Positions 17,079-26,236 of a stretch of 64,000 nucleotides of DNA are shown piece after piece. Every line of letters begins with the position of its first letter. Position 1 is the first letter of the stretch. The stretch is from Kitasatospora sp. CB01950 (GTDB taxonomy: Bacteria > Actinomycetota > Actinomycetes > Streptomycetales > Streptomycetaceae): NCBI RefSeq assembly GCF_001905465.1, contig NZ_LISX01000015.1, positions 62,001-126,000 of the forward strand, given 5' to 3'. The translations under genes and the position numbers were made by a program. Below the pieces are notes generated by a model. That model had not been told where the DNA came from, made no database searches, and saw nothing but the letters and a program-made list of their open reading frames with translations.

Positions 17079-18500
17079 CTAGCCGATCCAGGCCTGCTGG
17101 TCGGCCAGGTCCTGCTTGATCTCGGCGAGCTGGACGGCGACCGCCGAGGGGGCGGTGCCGCCGCGGCCGTTGCGGGAGGCGATGGCGCCGTGCACGGACA
17201 GGACCGTGCGGACGTCCGGCGTCAGGTGGGTGGAGATCGCGGCGAACTGCTCGTCCGTCAGGTCGGACAGCTCGATGCCCTCGGCCTCGCAGACCTTGAC
17301 GCAGGCGCCGGCCACCTCGTGGGCGACGCGGAACGGCACGCCCTGCTTGACCAGCCACTCGGCGATGTCGGTGGCGAGCGAGAAGCCGGCCGGGGCGAGC
17401 TCCTCGAGGCGCTCGCGGTGCACGGTGAGGGTGGCGATCATGCCGGTGAAGGCGGGCAGCAGGACTTCCAGGGTGTCGCAGGAGTCGAAGACCGGCTCCT
17501 TGTCCTCCTGGAGGTCGCGGTTGTAGGCCAGCGGCAGCGCCTTGAGGGTGGCGAGCAGGCCGGTCAGGTTGCCGATCAGGCGGCCGGACTTGCCGCGGGC
17601 GAGCTCCGCGATGTCGGGGTTCTTCTTCTGCGGCATGATCGACGACCCGGTGGAGAAGGCGTCGTGCAGCGTGATGAAGCCGAACTCCTTGGTGTTCCAG
17701 ATGATGATCTCCTCCGCGATCCGCGAGAGGTTGATGCCGATCATCGCGGTGACGAAGGCGAACTCGGCGACGAAGTCGCGGGAGGCGGTGCCGTCGATGG
17801 AGTTGCCCACCGAGCCGCGCTCGAAGCCGAGTTCGGCGGCGACGGCCTGCGGGTCGAGGCCCAGCGAGGAGCCGGCCAGCGCGCCGGAGCCGTACGGGGA
17901 GACGGCGGTGCGGGTGTCCCACTGGCGCAGCCGCTCGGCGTCCCGGCCGAGGGCCTGGACGTGGGCGAGCACGTGGTGCGCGAACAGCACGGGCTGGGCG
18001 TGCTGGAGGTGGGTGCGGCCGGGCATCGCGGTGTCCGGGTGGGCCTCGGCGAGGCCGACCAGGGCGTGCTGGAGGTCGAGGATCAGCGCGCCGATGGTCC
18101 TGGCGTGGTCGCGCAGGTACATCCGGAACAGGGTGGCGATCTGGTCGTTGCGCGAGCGGCCGGCCCGCAGCTTGCCGCCGAGGTCGGCGCCGAGGCGCTC
18201 CAGCAGGCCGCGCTCCAGGGCGGTGTGGACGTCCTCGTCGGCGACGGTGCCGACGAACGCGCCGGACTCGACGTCGGCCAGCAGCCGGTCGAGGCCGGCC
18301 AGCATGCCGTCCAGCTCGGCGTCGCTGAGCAGGCCCGCCTTGTGCAGGACCCGGGCGTGGGCCTTGGAGCCGGCGATGTCGTAGGAGGCGAGCCGCCAGT
18401 CGAAGTGGACGGAGGCGGAGAGCTTGGCGAGGGCCTCGGAGGGGCCGTCGGCGAAGCGCGCGCCCCAGAGGCGGACGTCTGCGGGCTGGTCGGCGGTCAT
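17079..18500 (-). CDS. argH: Argininosuccinate lyase
   Basis: Last step of arginine synthesis: splits argininosuccinate into arginine and fumarate in the cytoplasm. The fumarase/ASL-superfamily signature GSSIMPQKKNPD is present around residue 285, with the catalytic Ser. The N-terminal LWGARFADGPSEAL and SRNDQIAT match the family. Length (473 aa) is typical. It follows argG on the same strand with a 91-nt gap holding a hairpin, so they may be partly co-transcribed. Confidence 0.96.
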   Translation of the reverse strand: MTADQPADVRLWGARFADGPSEALAKLSASVHFDWRLASYDIAGSKAHARVLHKAGLLSDAELDGMLAGLDRLLADVESGAFVGTVADEDVHTALERGLLERLGADLGGKLRAGRSRNDQIATLFRMYLRDHARTIGALILDLQHALVGLAEAHPDTAMPGRTHLQHAQPVLFAHHVLAHVQALGRDAERLRQWDTRTAVSPYGSGALAGSSLGLDPQAVAAELGFERGSVGNSIDGTASRDFVAEFAFVTAMIGINLSRIAEEIIIWNTKEFGFITLHDAFSTGSSIMPQKKNPDIAELARGKSGRLIGNLTGLLATLKALPLAYNRDLQEDKEPVFDSCDTLEVLLPAFTGMIATLTVHRERLEELAPAGFSLATDIAEWLVKQGVPFRVAHEVAGACVKVCEAEGIELSDLTDEQFAAISTHLTPDVRTVLSVHGAIASRNGRGGTAPSAVAVQLAEIKQDLADQQAWIG

Positions 18501-18539
18501 CGCGTGGGCTCCTTCGAGGGTGGGTCCGGTTGTGGAGGC

Positions 18540-18574
18540 GCCCCGGCCGCCGTGGCGGATACGGCGACCGGGGC
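18540..18574 (-). terminator. Hairpin between argG and argH
   Basis: Arms 18540-18553 and 18561-18574 pair over 14 positions with one mismatch and a 7-nt loop. It may reduce read-through from argG to argH or stabilise the argG 3' end. Confidence 0.5.
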
Positions 18575-18591
18575 TGGCTACTGCTGGTCGA

Positions 18592-19785
18592 TCAGGCCAG
18601 GTCGCGGCGGGCGGCGATCTTCGAGGACATGCCGAAGATCTCGATGAAGCCCTTGGACATGGACTGGTCGAAGGTGTCGCCGGTGTCGTAGGTGGCGAGG
18701 TTGAAGTCGTACAGCGACTGGTCGGACTTGCGGCCGTTGACGACGGCGCGGCCGCCGTGCAGGACCATCCGGATCTCGCCGGAGACGGCCTGGTTGGCCT
18801 CGTTGACGAAGCCGTCCAGGGCGCGCTTGAGCGGGGAGAACCACAGGCCGTCGTAGACCAGCTCGGCCCAGCGCTGCTCGACCTGCCGCTTGTAGCGGGC
18901 CAGCTCGCGCTCGACGGTGACGTTCTCCAGGGCCTGGTGGGCGGTGATCAGGGCGATCGCGCCGGGGGCCTCGTAGATCTCGCGGGACTTGATGCCGACG
19001 AGGCGGTCCTCGACCATGTCGAGGCGGCCGATGCCCTGGGCGCCGGCCCGCTTGTTCAGCTCCTCGATGGCCTGCAGGACGGAGACCTTGCGGCCGTCGA
19101 TGGCGACCGGGACGCCGGCGTCGAAGGTGATGACCACCTCGTCGGCCTCGCGCGGGGTGGCCGGGTTCTGGGTGTACTCGTAGACGTCCTCGATCGGGGC
19201 GTTCCAGATGTCTTCCAGGAAGCCGGTCTCGACGGCGCGGCCGAAGACGTTCTGGTCGATCGAGTACGGGTTCTTCTTGGTGGTGACGATCGGGAGGTTC
19301 TTGGCCTCGGCGAAGGCGATCGCCTTGTCGCGGGTCATCGCGTAGTCGCGGACCGGGGCGATGCACTTCAGGTTCGGGGCCAGCGACTGGATGCCGACCT
19401 CGAAGCGGACCTGGTCGTTGCCCTTGCCGGTGCAGCCGTGGGCGACGGTGGTGGCGCCGTGCTTCTGCGCGGCGGCGACCAGGTGCTTGACGATCACCGG
19501 GCGGGACAGCGCGGAGACCAGCGGGTACTGGCCCTGGTAGAGGGCGTTGGCCTTGAGGGCCGGCAGGCAGTACTCGTTCGCGAACTCGTCGCGGGCGTCG
19601 GCGACCTCGGCCTCGACGGCACCGCAGTCGAGGGCGCGCTGGCGGATGACGTCGAGGTCCTCGCCGCCCTGGCCGACGTCGACCGCGACGGCGATGACCT
19701 CGGCGCCGGTCTCCTCGGCGATCCAGCCGATGCAGACGGACGTGTCCAGACCGCCCGAGTAGGCGAGTACGACGCGCTCAGTCAC
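18592..19785 (-). CDS. argG: Argininosuccinate synthase
   Basis: Joins citrulline and aspartate with ATP hydrolysis to AMP, the penultimate arginine step. The N-terminal VLAYSGGLDTSVCIGW is the pyrophosphatase-type ATP motif, and GCTGKGNDQVRFE is the second signature. I start at the GTG at 19785 (397 aa) because AAGGAG lies seven bases upstream; the frame is open to an ATG at 19812 but without a better site. ARG-box-like sequence sits immediately upstream, implying ArgR control. Confidence 0.96.
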   Translation of the reverse strand: MTERVVLAYSGGLDTSVCIGWIAEETGAEVIAVAVDVGQGGEDLDVIRQRALDCGAVEAEVADARDEFANEYCLPALKANALYQGQYPLVSALSRPVIVKHLVAAAQKHGATTVAHGCTGKGNDQVRFEVGIQSLAPNLKCIAPVRDYAMTRDKAIAFAEAKNLPIVTTKKNPYSIDQNVFGRAVETGFLEDIWNAPIEDVYEYTQNPATPREADEVVITFDAGVPVAIDGRKVSVLQAIEELNKRAGAQGIGRLDMVEDRLVGIKSREIYEAPGAIALITAHQALENVTVERELARYKRQVEQRWAELVYDGLWFSPLKRALDGFVNEANQAVSGEIRMVLHGGRAVVNGRKSDQSLYDFNLATYDTGDTFDQSMSKGFIEIFGMSSKIAARRDLA

Positions 19786-19821
19786 GGCTTTCTCCTTCAG
19801 TACAGGTTTCATGCGGCGTTA

Positions 19822-19852
19822 GGCATAAGTATGCACGAGTGCGTATGCATTG
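19822..19852 (-). promoter_or_regulatory. ARG-box-like operator upstream of argG
   Basis: On the minus strand the segment reads TGCATACTTATGCC preceded by ATGCATACGCACTCG, giving two imperfect TGCAT-N-ATGCA-type palindromes. They resemble the ArgR/AhrC operator (TGnATnnnnATnCA). ArgR is encoded about 100 bp away. Confidence 0.55.
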
Positions 19853-19895
19853 CCAAACCGGCGGCACTCGGTGGGTCTGTCGCAGGTCGGGAGGG

Positions 19896-20444
19896 CTACT
19901 GCGACTTGGCCTGGGCGAGCTGCATCAGGTGGTCGGCGAGGGCCTGTCCGCCGGCCGCGTCGCGGCTGATCAGCAGCACGGTGTCGTCGCCGGCGATGGT
20001 GCCGATGATCTCGAACACCTCGGCGGTGTCGATCGCGGAGGCCAGGAACTGGGCGGCGCCGGGCGGGGTGCGCAGCACGACCAGGTTGCCGGAGGCGGTC
20101 GCGGAGACCATCAGCTCGCCCGCCAGCCGGGCCATCCGGGCCTCGCTGGCGGACTCGCCCATGGGGGCGCGCGGGGTGCGGTCGCCGCCCTCGGCCGGGA
20201 CGGCGTAGATGAGCGCGCCGTCCCGGTTGCGGATCTTCACCGCTCCGAGTTCGTCCAGGTCCCGGGAGAGGGTGGCCTGGGTGACCACGAGGCCGTCGTC
20301 GGCGAGCAGTTTGGCCAACTGGCTCTGTGAGCGGACGGGTTGGCGGGTCAGCAGGTCCACGATCCGGCGGTGTCGCGCGGTGCGGGTCTGCGGGACCTGC
20401 GGCAGGGGGCCTGCCGTGGTCGACTCGGGGCGGGGTTCGGTCAT
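19896..20444 (-). CDS. argR: Arginine repressor
   Basis: Hexameric, arginine-dependent transcription factor, 182 aa. Residues ~20-90 are the winged-helix DNA-binding domain (RHRRIVDLL, SQLAKLLADDGLVVTQATLSRDLDELGAVK). The C-terminal ~75 residues are the oligomerisation and arginine-binding domain, with IIGTIAGDDTVLLI holding the acidic GDD ligand motif. It closes the argCJBDR operon, 25 nt after argD, and probably represses both argC and argG at their ARG boxes. The N-terminus is some 15 residues longer than in Bacillus AhrC. Confidence 0.95.
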   Translation of the reverse strand: MTEPRPESTTAGPLPQVPQTRTARHRRIVDLLTRQPVRSQSQLAKLLADDGLVVTQATLSRDLDELGAVKIRNRDGALIYAVPAEGGDRTPRAPMGESASEARMARLAGELMVSATASGNLVVLRTPPGAAQFLASAIDTAEVFEIIGTIAGDDTVLLISRDAAGGQALADHLMQLAQAKSQ

Positions 20445-20469
20445 AACTGATGATTCTCCTGAAAGACGC

Positions 20470-21684
20470 TCAGCTGTTCGCGTCGGGGGCCGTTTCGCGG
20501 ACCGTTCGGAGGATCGCGGGCAGCGCGGCGAGGAACCGGTCGGCCTGCTCCTCGGTCAGGATCAGCGGCGGGACGAGGCGTACGGCGTCCGCGACGGCGG
20601 CGTTGACCAGGAAGCCGGCGTCCTGCGCGACGGCCTGCACCTGGGCGGCGACCGGCCGGGTGAGCACGATGCCGAGCAGCAGGCCCTTGCCGCGGACCTC
20701 GGCGACCAGCGGGTCGCCGATCGCCTCGATGCCGTGGCGCAGGCGCTCGCCGAGCTTGGTGACGTGCTCCAGCAGGCCCTGCTCCTCGATGGTGCGCAGC
20801 ACGGCGAGGCCGGCGGCGGCGACCACGGGGTTGCCGCCGAAGGTGGTGCCGTGCTGGCCGGGGGCGAGCAGTTCGCCGGTGTCGCCGAAGGCGAGCACGG
20901 CGCCGATCGGCAGGCCGCCGCCGAGGCCCTTGGCGAGGGTGACGATGTCCGGGTCGACGCCGTCCTCGGCCTGGTGGGCGTACCACTGGCCGGTGCGGCC
21001 GATGCCGGTCTGGATCTCGTCCAGGACCAGCAGGGTGCCGGTGGCGCGGGTGATCTCGCGGGCGGCCGCCAGGTAGCCGTCGGGCATCGGGATCGCGCCG
21101 TTCTCGCCCTGGACGGGCTCGACGAAGACGGCGGCGGTGTCGGTGGTGACGGCCTGCCGGAGGGCTTCGACGTCGCCGAGCGGGACGTGCGTGACGTCGC
21201 CGGGCAGCGGCTTGAAGGGTTCCTGCTTGGCGGGCTGCGCGGTGAGCGCGAGGGCGCCCATGGTGCGGCCGTGGAAGGCGCCCTGGACGGAGACCAGGTG
21301 GGTGCGGCCGGTCAGCCGGGAGATCTTGAAGGCGGCCTCGTTGGCCTCGGCGCCGGAGTTGCAGAAGAACACCCGGGCCGGGCGTCCGGCCAACTCGACG
21401 AGCTTCTCGGCGAGTTGGACGGTCGGTTCGGCCATGAACAGGTTGGAGACGTGGCCGAGGGTGGCGATCTGGCCGGTGACGGCCTCGACGATCGCGGGGT
21501 GCGCGGTGCCGAGTGCGTTGACGGCGATGCCGCCGACCAGGTCGAGGTACTCGTTGCCGTCGGCGTCCCACAGCAGGGCGCCCTCGCCGCGCACCAGCGG
21601 GATGCGCGGGGTGCCGTAGTTGTGCATCAGGGTGTGCCGGTACCGCTCGGTGATGGCTGCGTTGCTGCTCGGTGTGTCGCTCAT
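20470..21684 (-). CDS. argD: Acetylornithine aminotransferase
   Basis: PLP enzyme that converts N-acetylglutamate semialdehyde to N-acetylornithine using glutamate. Class-III aminotransferase motifs: NSGAEANEAAFKI, LVLDEIQTGIGRTG with the PLP Asp, and TLAKGLGGGLPIGA with the Schiff-base Lys. 404 aa. Its ATG overlaps the argB stop by four bases, so it is translationally coupled. A role in lysine synthesis (DapC activity) is possible, as for other ArgD proteins. Confidence 0.95.
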   Translation of the reverse strand: MSDTPSSNAAITERYRHTLMHNYGTPRIPLVRGEGALLWDADGNEYLDLVGGIAVNALGTAHPAIVEAVTGQIATLGHVSNLFMAEPTVQLAEKLVELAGRPARVFFCNSGAEANEAAFKISRLTGRTHLVSVQGAFHGRTMGALALTAQPAKQEPFKPLPGDVTHVPLGDVEALRQAVTTDTAAVFVEPVQGENGAIPMPDGYLAAAREITRATGTLLVLDEIQTGIGRTGQWYAHQAEDGVDPDIVTLAKGLGGGLPIGAVLAFGDTGELLAPGQHGTTFGGNPVVAAAGLAVLRTIEEQGLLEHVTKLGERLRHGIEAIGDPLVAEVRGKGLLLGIVLTRPVAAQVQAVAQDAGFLVNAAVADAVRLVPPLILTEEQADRFLAALPAILRTVRETAPDANS

Positions 21685-22613
21685 GCCAGGCCCCCCAGTA
21701 CGGTGGTTTCGTCGTCGGGCACGACCATGGTGCCGATGCCCTCGTCGGTGAAGATCTCCAGCAGCAGGCTGTGCTGGACCCGTCCGTCCAGGACGCGGGC
21801 GGTGCCGACGCCGGAGCGGACGGCGCGCAGGCAGCCCTCCATCTTGGGGAGCATCCCGGTGGCCAGGGTCGGGAGCATCTCCTCCAGTTCGGAGGCGCTG
21901 AGCTGGCTGATCACGTCGTCGGAGTTCGGCCAGTCCTGGTAGAGGCCCTCGACGTCGGTGAGCACGACCAGCATTTCGGCGTCGAGCGCGACCGCCATGG
22001 CGGCGGCGGCCGTGTCGGCGTTGATGTTGTAGATGTGGCCGTCGGCGCCGCGGGCGATCGAGGAGATCACCGGGATGCGGCCGTCGGCGATCAGCGCCTT
22101 GACCGCGCCGGCCTCGATGTTGACGATGTCGCCGACCAGGCCGATGTCGACCTGTTCGCCGTCGACCACGGCGTAGCGCTTGACCGCCGTCATGGTGTGG
22201 GCGTCCTCGCCGGTCATGCCGACGGCGAACGGGCCGTGCGCGTTGAGCAGGCCGACGAGTTCGCGCTGGACCTGCCCGGCGAGCACCATCCGGACCACGT
22301 CCATGGTCTCGGGGGTGGTGACGCGCAGGCCGGCGGTGAACGAGGACTCCAGGCCGAGCCGGTCGAGCTGGGCGCTGATCTGCGGGCCGCCGCCGTGCAC
22401 CACGACGGGGTGCAGGCCGGCGTAGCGGAGGAAGACCACGTCCTGGGCGAAGGCGGCCTTGAGCTCCTCGTCGACCATGGCGTTGCCGCCGAACTTGATG
22501 ACCACGGTCTTGCCGTGGAAGCGCTCCAGCCAGGGCAGCGCCTCGATCAGGGTGCGGGCCTTGGGCAGGGCGGCGTTGCTGCGGGCCTGTTCGCCCTTGG
22601 GTGCGATCTGCAT
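21681..22613 (-). CDS. argB: Acetylglutamate kinase
   Basis: Phosphorylates N-acetylglutamate with ATP, the usual feedback-controlled arginine step. Amino-acid kinase motifs: VIKFGGNAMVDEELK, VVHGGGPQIS and VVLTDVEGLYQDWPNS. The N-terminal ~25 residues before the core (including ALPWLERFHGKTVVI) are the helix that in arginine-sensitive enzymes makes the hexamer, so arginine inhibition is likely. 310 aa; 22 nt after argJ. Confidence 0.95.
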   Translation of the reverse strand: MQIAPKGEQARSNAALPKARTLIEALPWLERFHGKTVVIKFGGNAMVDEELKAAFAQDVVFLRYAGLHPVVVHGGGPQISAQLDRLGLESSFTAGLRVTTPETMDVVRMVLAGQVQRELVGLLNAHGPFAVGMTGEDAHTMTAVKRYAVVDGEQVDIGLVGDIVNIEAGAVKALIADGRIPVISSIARGADGHIYNINADTAAAAMAVALDAEMLVVLTDVEGLYQDWPNSDDVISQLSASELEEMLPTLATGMLPKMEGCLRAVRSGVGTARVLDGRVQHSLLLEIFTDEGIGTMVVPDDETTVLGGLA

Positions 22614-22635
22614 GGCGTGTGTCGATTCCCCCGGG

Positions 22636-23808
22636 TCAGCTGGAGTAGGCGCTGTTCTCGTGGACGTAGTCGGCGGTCAGGTCGTTGGTCCAGATGCTGG
22701 CGGAGGCCCGGCCGGCCTTCAGGTCGGCGGTGATGACGACCTCGCGGCCCTTCATGGAGACCAGGTCGCGGTCGTCGCCGACGCCGCCGCCGCGGCAGAC
22801 CCAGACGCCGTTGATGGCGACGTCCAGCTGGTCGGGGTCGAAGGCGGCGGAGGTGGTGCCGATCGCGGACAGCACCCGGCCCCAGTTGGGGTCCTCGCCG
22901 TGGATGGCGCACTTGAGCAGGTTGCTGCGGGAGATCGTGCGGGCGACGTCGACGGCCTCGTCCTCGGTGGCGGCATTGACGATGTCGATCCGGATGTCCT
23001 TGGACGCGCCCTCGGCGTCGCCGATCAGCTGGCGGGCCAGGTCGGCGCAGACGGTGCGCACGGCCTCGGCGAACTCGCCCTGCTCGGGGGTGGCGCCGGA
23101 CGCGCCGGAGGCGAGCAGCAGCACCGTGTCGTTGGTGGACATGCAGCCGTCGGAGTCGACCCGGTCGAAGGTGGTGCGGGTGGCGTCGCGCAGCGCGGCG
23201 TCCAGGCCGGCGGCGTCGACGGCGGCGTCGGTGGTGACGACGACCAGCATGGTGGCCAGGCCCGGGGCGAGCATGCCCGCGCCCTTGGCCATGCCGCCGA
23301 CCGTCCAGCCCGCCGGGGCGGTGACCTGGGCGGTCTTGTGCACGCTGTCGGTGGTCTTGATGGCGATCGCGGCGGCCTCGCCGCCGGTGCCGCTGAGCTC
23401 CTTCGCGGCCAGCTCGATGCCGGGCAGCAGCTTGTCCATCGGCAGCCGCTGGCCGATCAGGCCGGTGGAGCAGACCGCGACCTCGATCGCGCCGACGCCG
23501 AGTTCGGCGCCGACCTTCTCGGCGGTGGCGTGGGTGTCCTGGAAGCCCTCCGGGCCGGTGCAGGCGTTCGCGCCACCGGAGTTGAGGACGACGGCGGCCA
23601 GCTCGCCGTCCTTCAGCACCTGCCGGGACCACTTGACCGGCGCGGCCTGCACCCGGTTGGAGGTGAACACGCCGGCGGCGGCGCGCTGCGGGCCGTCGTT
23701 GACGACCAGCGCCAGGTCCGGGGTGCCGGACGCCTTGATGCCGGCCGTGACGCCCGCCGCGCGGAAGCCCTTGGCCGCGGTGACGCCGAGGTTCCGAGTG
23801 TCCGTCAT
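22636..23808 (-). CDS. argJ: Bifunctional ornithine acetyltransferase / N-acetylglutamate synthase
   Basis: Moves the acetyl group from N-acetylornithine to glutamate (arginine cycle), and in bifunctional forms also uses acetyl-CoA. The self-cleavage site is visible as MLAPGLATML; cleavage before the Thr produces the two chains and frees the nucleophile. The GTGG-containing segment and the C-terminal GEDPNWGRV also match. 390 aa. The ATG at 23808 overlaps the argC stop by four bases. I start here because the protein aligns from TRNLGVTAAKGFRAAGV. Confidence 0.95.
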   Translation of the reverse strand: MTDTRNLGVTAAKGFRAAGVTAGIKASGTPDLALVVNDGPQRAAAGVFTSNRVQAAPVKWSRQVLKDGELAAVVLNSGGANACTGPEGFQDTHATAEKVGAELGVGAIEVAVCSTGLIGQRLPMDKLLPGIELAAKELSGTGGEAAAIAIKTTDSVHKTAQVTAPAGWTVGGMAKGAGMLAPGLATMLVVVTTDAAVDAAGLDAALRDATRTTFDRVDSDGCMSTNDTVLLLASGASGATPEQGEFAEAVRTVCADLARQLIGDAEGASKDIRIDIVNAATEDEAVDVARTISRSNLLKCAIHGEDPNWGRVLSAIGTTSAAFDPDQLDVAINGVWVCRGGGVGDDRDLVSMKGREVVITADLKAGRASASIWTNDLTADYVHENSAYSS

Positions 23809-24833
23809 GGTGCGACTCCATTCAGCGGGAGACCGAGCTCCTCGGGCAGTCCGAGGGCGATGTTCATGCTCTGCACCGCGCCGCCGGCGGTGCCCTTCAC
23901 CAGGTTGTCGATCGCGCTGATCGCGATGATCCGCCCGGCGTACTCGTCCAGCACGACCTGCAGCACGGCGGCGTTCGAGCCGTAGACGGACGAGGTGTGC
24001 GGCCACTGGCCCTCGGGCAGCAGGTGGACGAACTTCTCGTCGCCGTAGGCCTGTTCGTACGCGGCGCGGAGCTGCTCGGCGGTGGTGCCGGGCTTGGCCC
24101 TGGCGGAGCAGGTGGCGAGGATGCCGCGCGGCATCGGGGCCAGGGTGGGCGTGAAGGAGACGGTGACCGGCTCGCCCGCGAGCGGGGTCAGGTTCTGCGC
24201 CATCTCCGGGGTGTGGCGGTGGCCGCCGCCGACGCCGTACGGGCTCATCGAGCCCATCACCTCGCTGCCCAGCAGGTGCGTCCTGGCGGCCTTGCCCGCG
24301 CCGGAGGTGCCGGACGCGGCGGTGATCACCGCCTCCGGCTCGGCCAGGCCCGCGGCGTACATCGGGAACATCGCCAGCGTCACGGCGGTCGGGTAGCAGC
24401 CCGGTACCGCGATCCGCTTGCTGCCCTTCAACGCCTCGCGGTGGCCCGGGAGTTCGGGCAGCCCGTAGGGCCAGGTGCCGGCGTGCGGGGAGCCGTAGAA
24501 CTGCTCCCAGTCCGCCGAGGACGTCAGCCGGTGGTCGGCGCCGAGGTCCACCACCAGGACGTCCTCGCCCAGCTGGGCGGCGACCTCGGCGGACTGGCCG
24601 TGCGGCAGGCCGAGGAACACGATGTCGTGCCCCGCCAGCGTCTGCGCGTTCGTCGGCTCCAGCACCCGGTCGGCCAGCCCGATCAGGTGCGGCTGCAGCG
24701 CGCCGAAGCGCTGCCCCGCATTGGAGCCGCCGGTCAGCGCCCCGATCTCCACCTCCGGATGCCCTTGCAGCAGCCGCAGCACCTCGCCGCCCGCATACCC
24801 GCTCGCTCCGGCGACAGCAACTCGCAATACCAT
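23805..24833 (-). CDS. argC: N-acetyl-gamma-glutamyl-phosphate reductase
   Basis: NADPH-dependent reductase giving N-acetylglutamate semialdehyde, 342 aa. The N-terminus VAVAGASGYAGGEVLRLL is the dinucleotide-binding fold, and VPGCYPTAVTLAMFPM contains the catalytic Cys. The ATG at 24833 has a perfect AGGAGG seven bases upstream; the frame extends further but only into the operator region. It is the first gene of argCJBDR, whose neighbours overlap by 4 bp or lie within 25 bp. Confidence 0.96.
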   Translation of the reverse strand: MVLRVAVAGASGYAGGEVLRLLQGHPEVEIGALTGGSNAGQRFGALQPHLIGLADRVLEPTNAQTLAGHDIVFLGLPHGQSAEVAAQLGEDVLVVDLGADHRLTSSADWEQFYGSPHAGTWPYGLPELPGHREALKGSKRIAVPGCYPTAVTLAMFPMYAAGLAEPEAVITAASGTSGAGKAARTHLLGSEVMGSMSPYGVGGGHRHTPEMAQNLTPLAGEPVTVSFTPTLAPMPRGILATCSARAKPGTTAEQLRAAYEQAYGDEKFVHLLPEGQWPHTSSVYGSNAAVLQVVLDEYAGRIIAISAIDNLVKGTAGGAVQSMNIALGLPEELGLPLNGVAP

Positions 24834-24854
24834 GGCATTCCCTCCTGAATCCCA

Positions 24855-24895
24855 GCATGAATATACGCAGCTCGGCAAAATCATGCAAGAATGCC
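24855..24895 (-). promoter_or_regulatory. ARG-box pair upstream of argC
   Basis: The minus strand shows TGCGTATATTCATGC (24869-24855), a close match to the streptomycete/Bacillus ARG box, and CATTCTTGCATGATTTTGC (24894-24876) as a second, weaker half. Their tandem placement 20-60 bp before the start is typical of ArgR operators. Confidence 0.65.
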
Positions 24896-24949
24896 GACTG
24901 TCGTACCGGCTCCCCGCCGGTTGTCGCACCCGGGTTCTAGCCTGCAGCC

Positions 24950-26191
24950 ATGACCGAACTCGCGGCACTGGCCCGCATACCGGGCGACAGCGACTTCCCG
25001 GCGGAGCGGCTGACCTGCCACCCGCGACTGCCGCTGGCCGTCGCCACGTCGAGCGGCAGCCGTGCCGTCCGCGTCCTCGACTGCGCCGAGGGGCTTCGCG
25101 AGCTCGCCGTGCTCGACGTCGAACCGGGCACGTCCCCGTGGGACGACTCGTGGCCGCAGACGGTCGCCTGGCACCCGTACCGGCCGCTGCTGGTCGTGGC
25201 GGACGGGGAGTCCCTGCTGCGGTGGGCCGCCGACGGGCCGGCCGATCCGGTGCGCACCCCGGCCGGGACGGCGTACGACGCCCTGGCGTTCAGCCCGGAC
25301 GGCGGGACGCTGTGGGCCGCGCCGTCCGCCGAGGACGGCTGGGAGCGATCGGACGTCCTCGACCCCGCCACCGGCGCGGTCACCGCCACCGCCCGGCAGT
25401 GGGACACCGGCGTCTCCGTCCACCCCTCCGGCGCGCTGGTCGCCACCCTGTCCAGCGACCAGGGCGCCACGTCCTGCCTGTTCGCCCGCCCCGGCGACGG
25501 CCCCGGGTCGGCGATGCGGACGCTGCGGCAGACGCTGATCCTGGACGTCGACGGCTACGGCGCCCCGCTGTTCAGCGCCGACGGGCGGCACGTCGCGGTC
25601 CGCGGCAACGCGTACGTCGACTCGCTGGACGTCTTCGCCTTCCCCTCGCTGCGGAGCGTGCTGTCGACGACGCTCTCCGAGGACCGCTCGGTGGAGTGGC
25701 CGCACGACAACCTCGCCTGGGACGCCCGGCCCGGCACGCTGTGGATCGGCACACCCACCGGCTCGCTCCTCGAACTCGACATCGAGGCCGAGGAGGCCAC
25801 CGAGCACGCCTCCCCCGACGACGTCCCGGTCTCCGCCCTGGCCGCCACCGCGACCGGCGACCTGCTGGTCGCCCGCGCCGACGGCGGACTCGTCCTGCTG
25901 TCGGTGCGGCCGGACGCTCCCGCCCCCGCCCCCGCCCCCGCCCCCGCCGTCGCCGTCGCAGTCGCCGTCGCCGTCGCCGTCGAACCGAACGACGACGTCG
26001 CGGTGTTCCTCGCGGGAACGGAAGACGCCCCGCTGGAAGGCGAGTTGGACGACTACCTCGTCCTCACCGACGGCACCCGCGACTGGACGGACGACGACCT
26101 CGCCACGGTGACGGAGACCGCCCCCGGCGATCCGACCTGGCTCCGGATCCAGGCCTCGATGAACCGGTTCCGGGCCGAATCCGGGACCTGA
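24950..26191 (+). CDS. Beta-propeller-like protein with (AP)n(AV)n hinge, function unknown
   Basis: 413 aa, divergent from argC. Repeated short blades of the kind VAWHPYRPLLVVADGESLLRW, LAFSPDGGTLWAA and GAPLFSADGRHVAVRG suggest a WD40-like or YVTN-type propeller over residues ~15-310. A hinge of alternating Ala-Pro then Ala-Val (residues ~323-346) separates it from an acidic C-terminal domain with GTEDAPLEGELDDYL and W residues. No signal peptide, so probably cytoplasmic. The C-terminal domain recurs in a decayed form 800 bp downstream. I cannot assign a function; a scaffold or binding role is the most that can be said. Confidence 0.7.
   Translation: MTELAALARIPGDSDFPAERLTCHPRLPLAVATSSGSRAVRVLDCAEGLRELAVLDVEPGTSPWDDSWPQTVAWHPYRPLLVVADGESLLRWAADGPADPVRTPAGTAYDALAFSPDGGTLWAAPSAEDGWERSDVLDPATGAVTATARQWDTGVSVHPSGALVATLSSDQGATSCLFARPGDGPGSAMRTLRQTLILDVDGYGAPLFSADGRHVAVRGNAYVDSLDVFAFPSLRSVLSTTLSEDRSVEWPHDNLAWDARPGTLWIGTPTGSLLELDIEAEEATEHASPDDVPVSALAATATGDLLVARADGGLVLLSVRPDAPAPAPAPAPAVAVAVAVAVAVEPNDDVAVFLAGTEDAPLEGELDDYLVLTDGTRDWTDDDLATVTETAPGDPTWLRIQASMNRFRAESGT
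25917..25983. repeat. GCCCCC / GCCGTC hexamer microsatellite
   Basis: Six-base repeats: several GCCCCC units followed by about seven GCCGTC or GCAGTC units, in frame, coding the Ala-Pro and Ala-Val hinge. Length is likely to vary between strains by slippage without breaking the frame. Confidence 0.8.
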
Positions 26192-26236
26192 CGTCCGATC
26201 GGCCCGGGGCGGGTCGCGGTGCATAGGATCGCCGGC

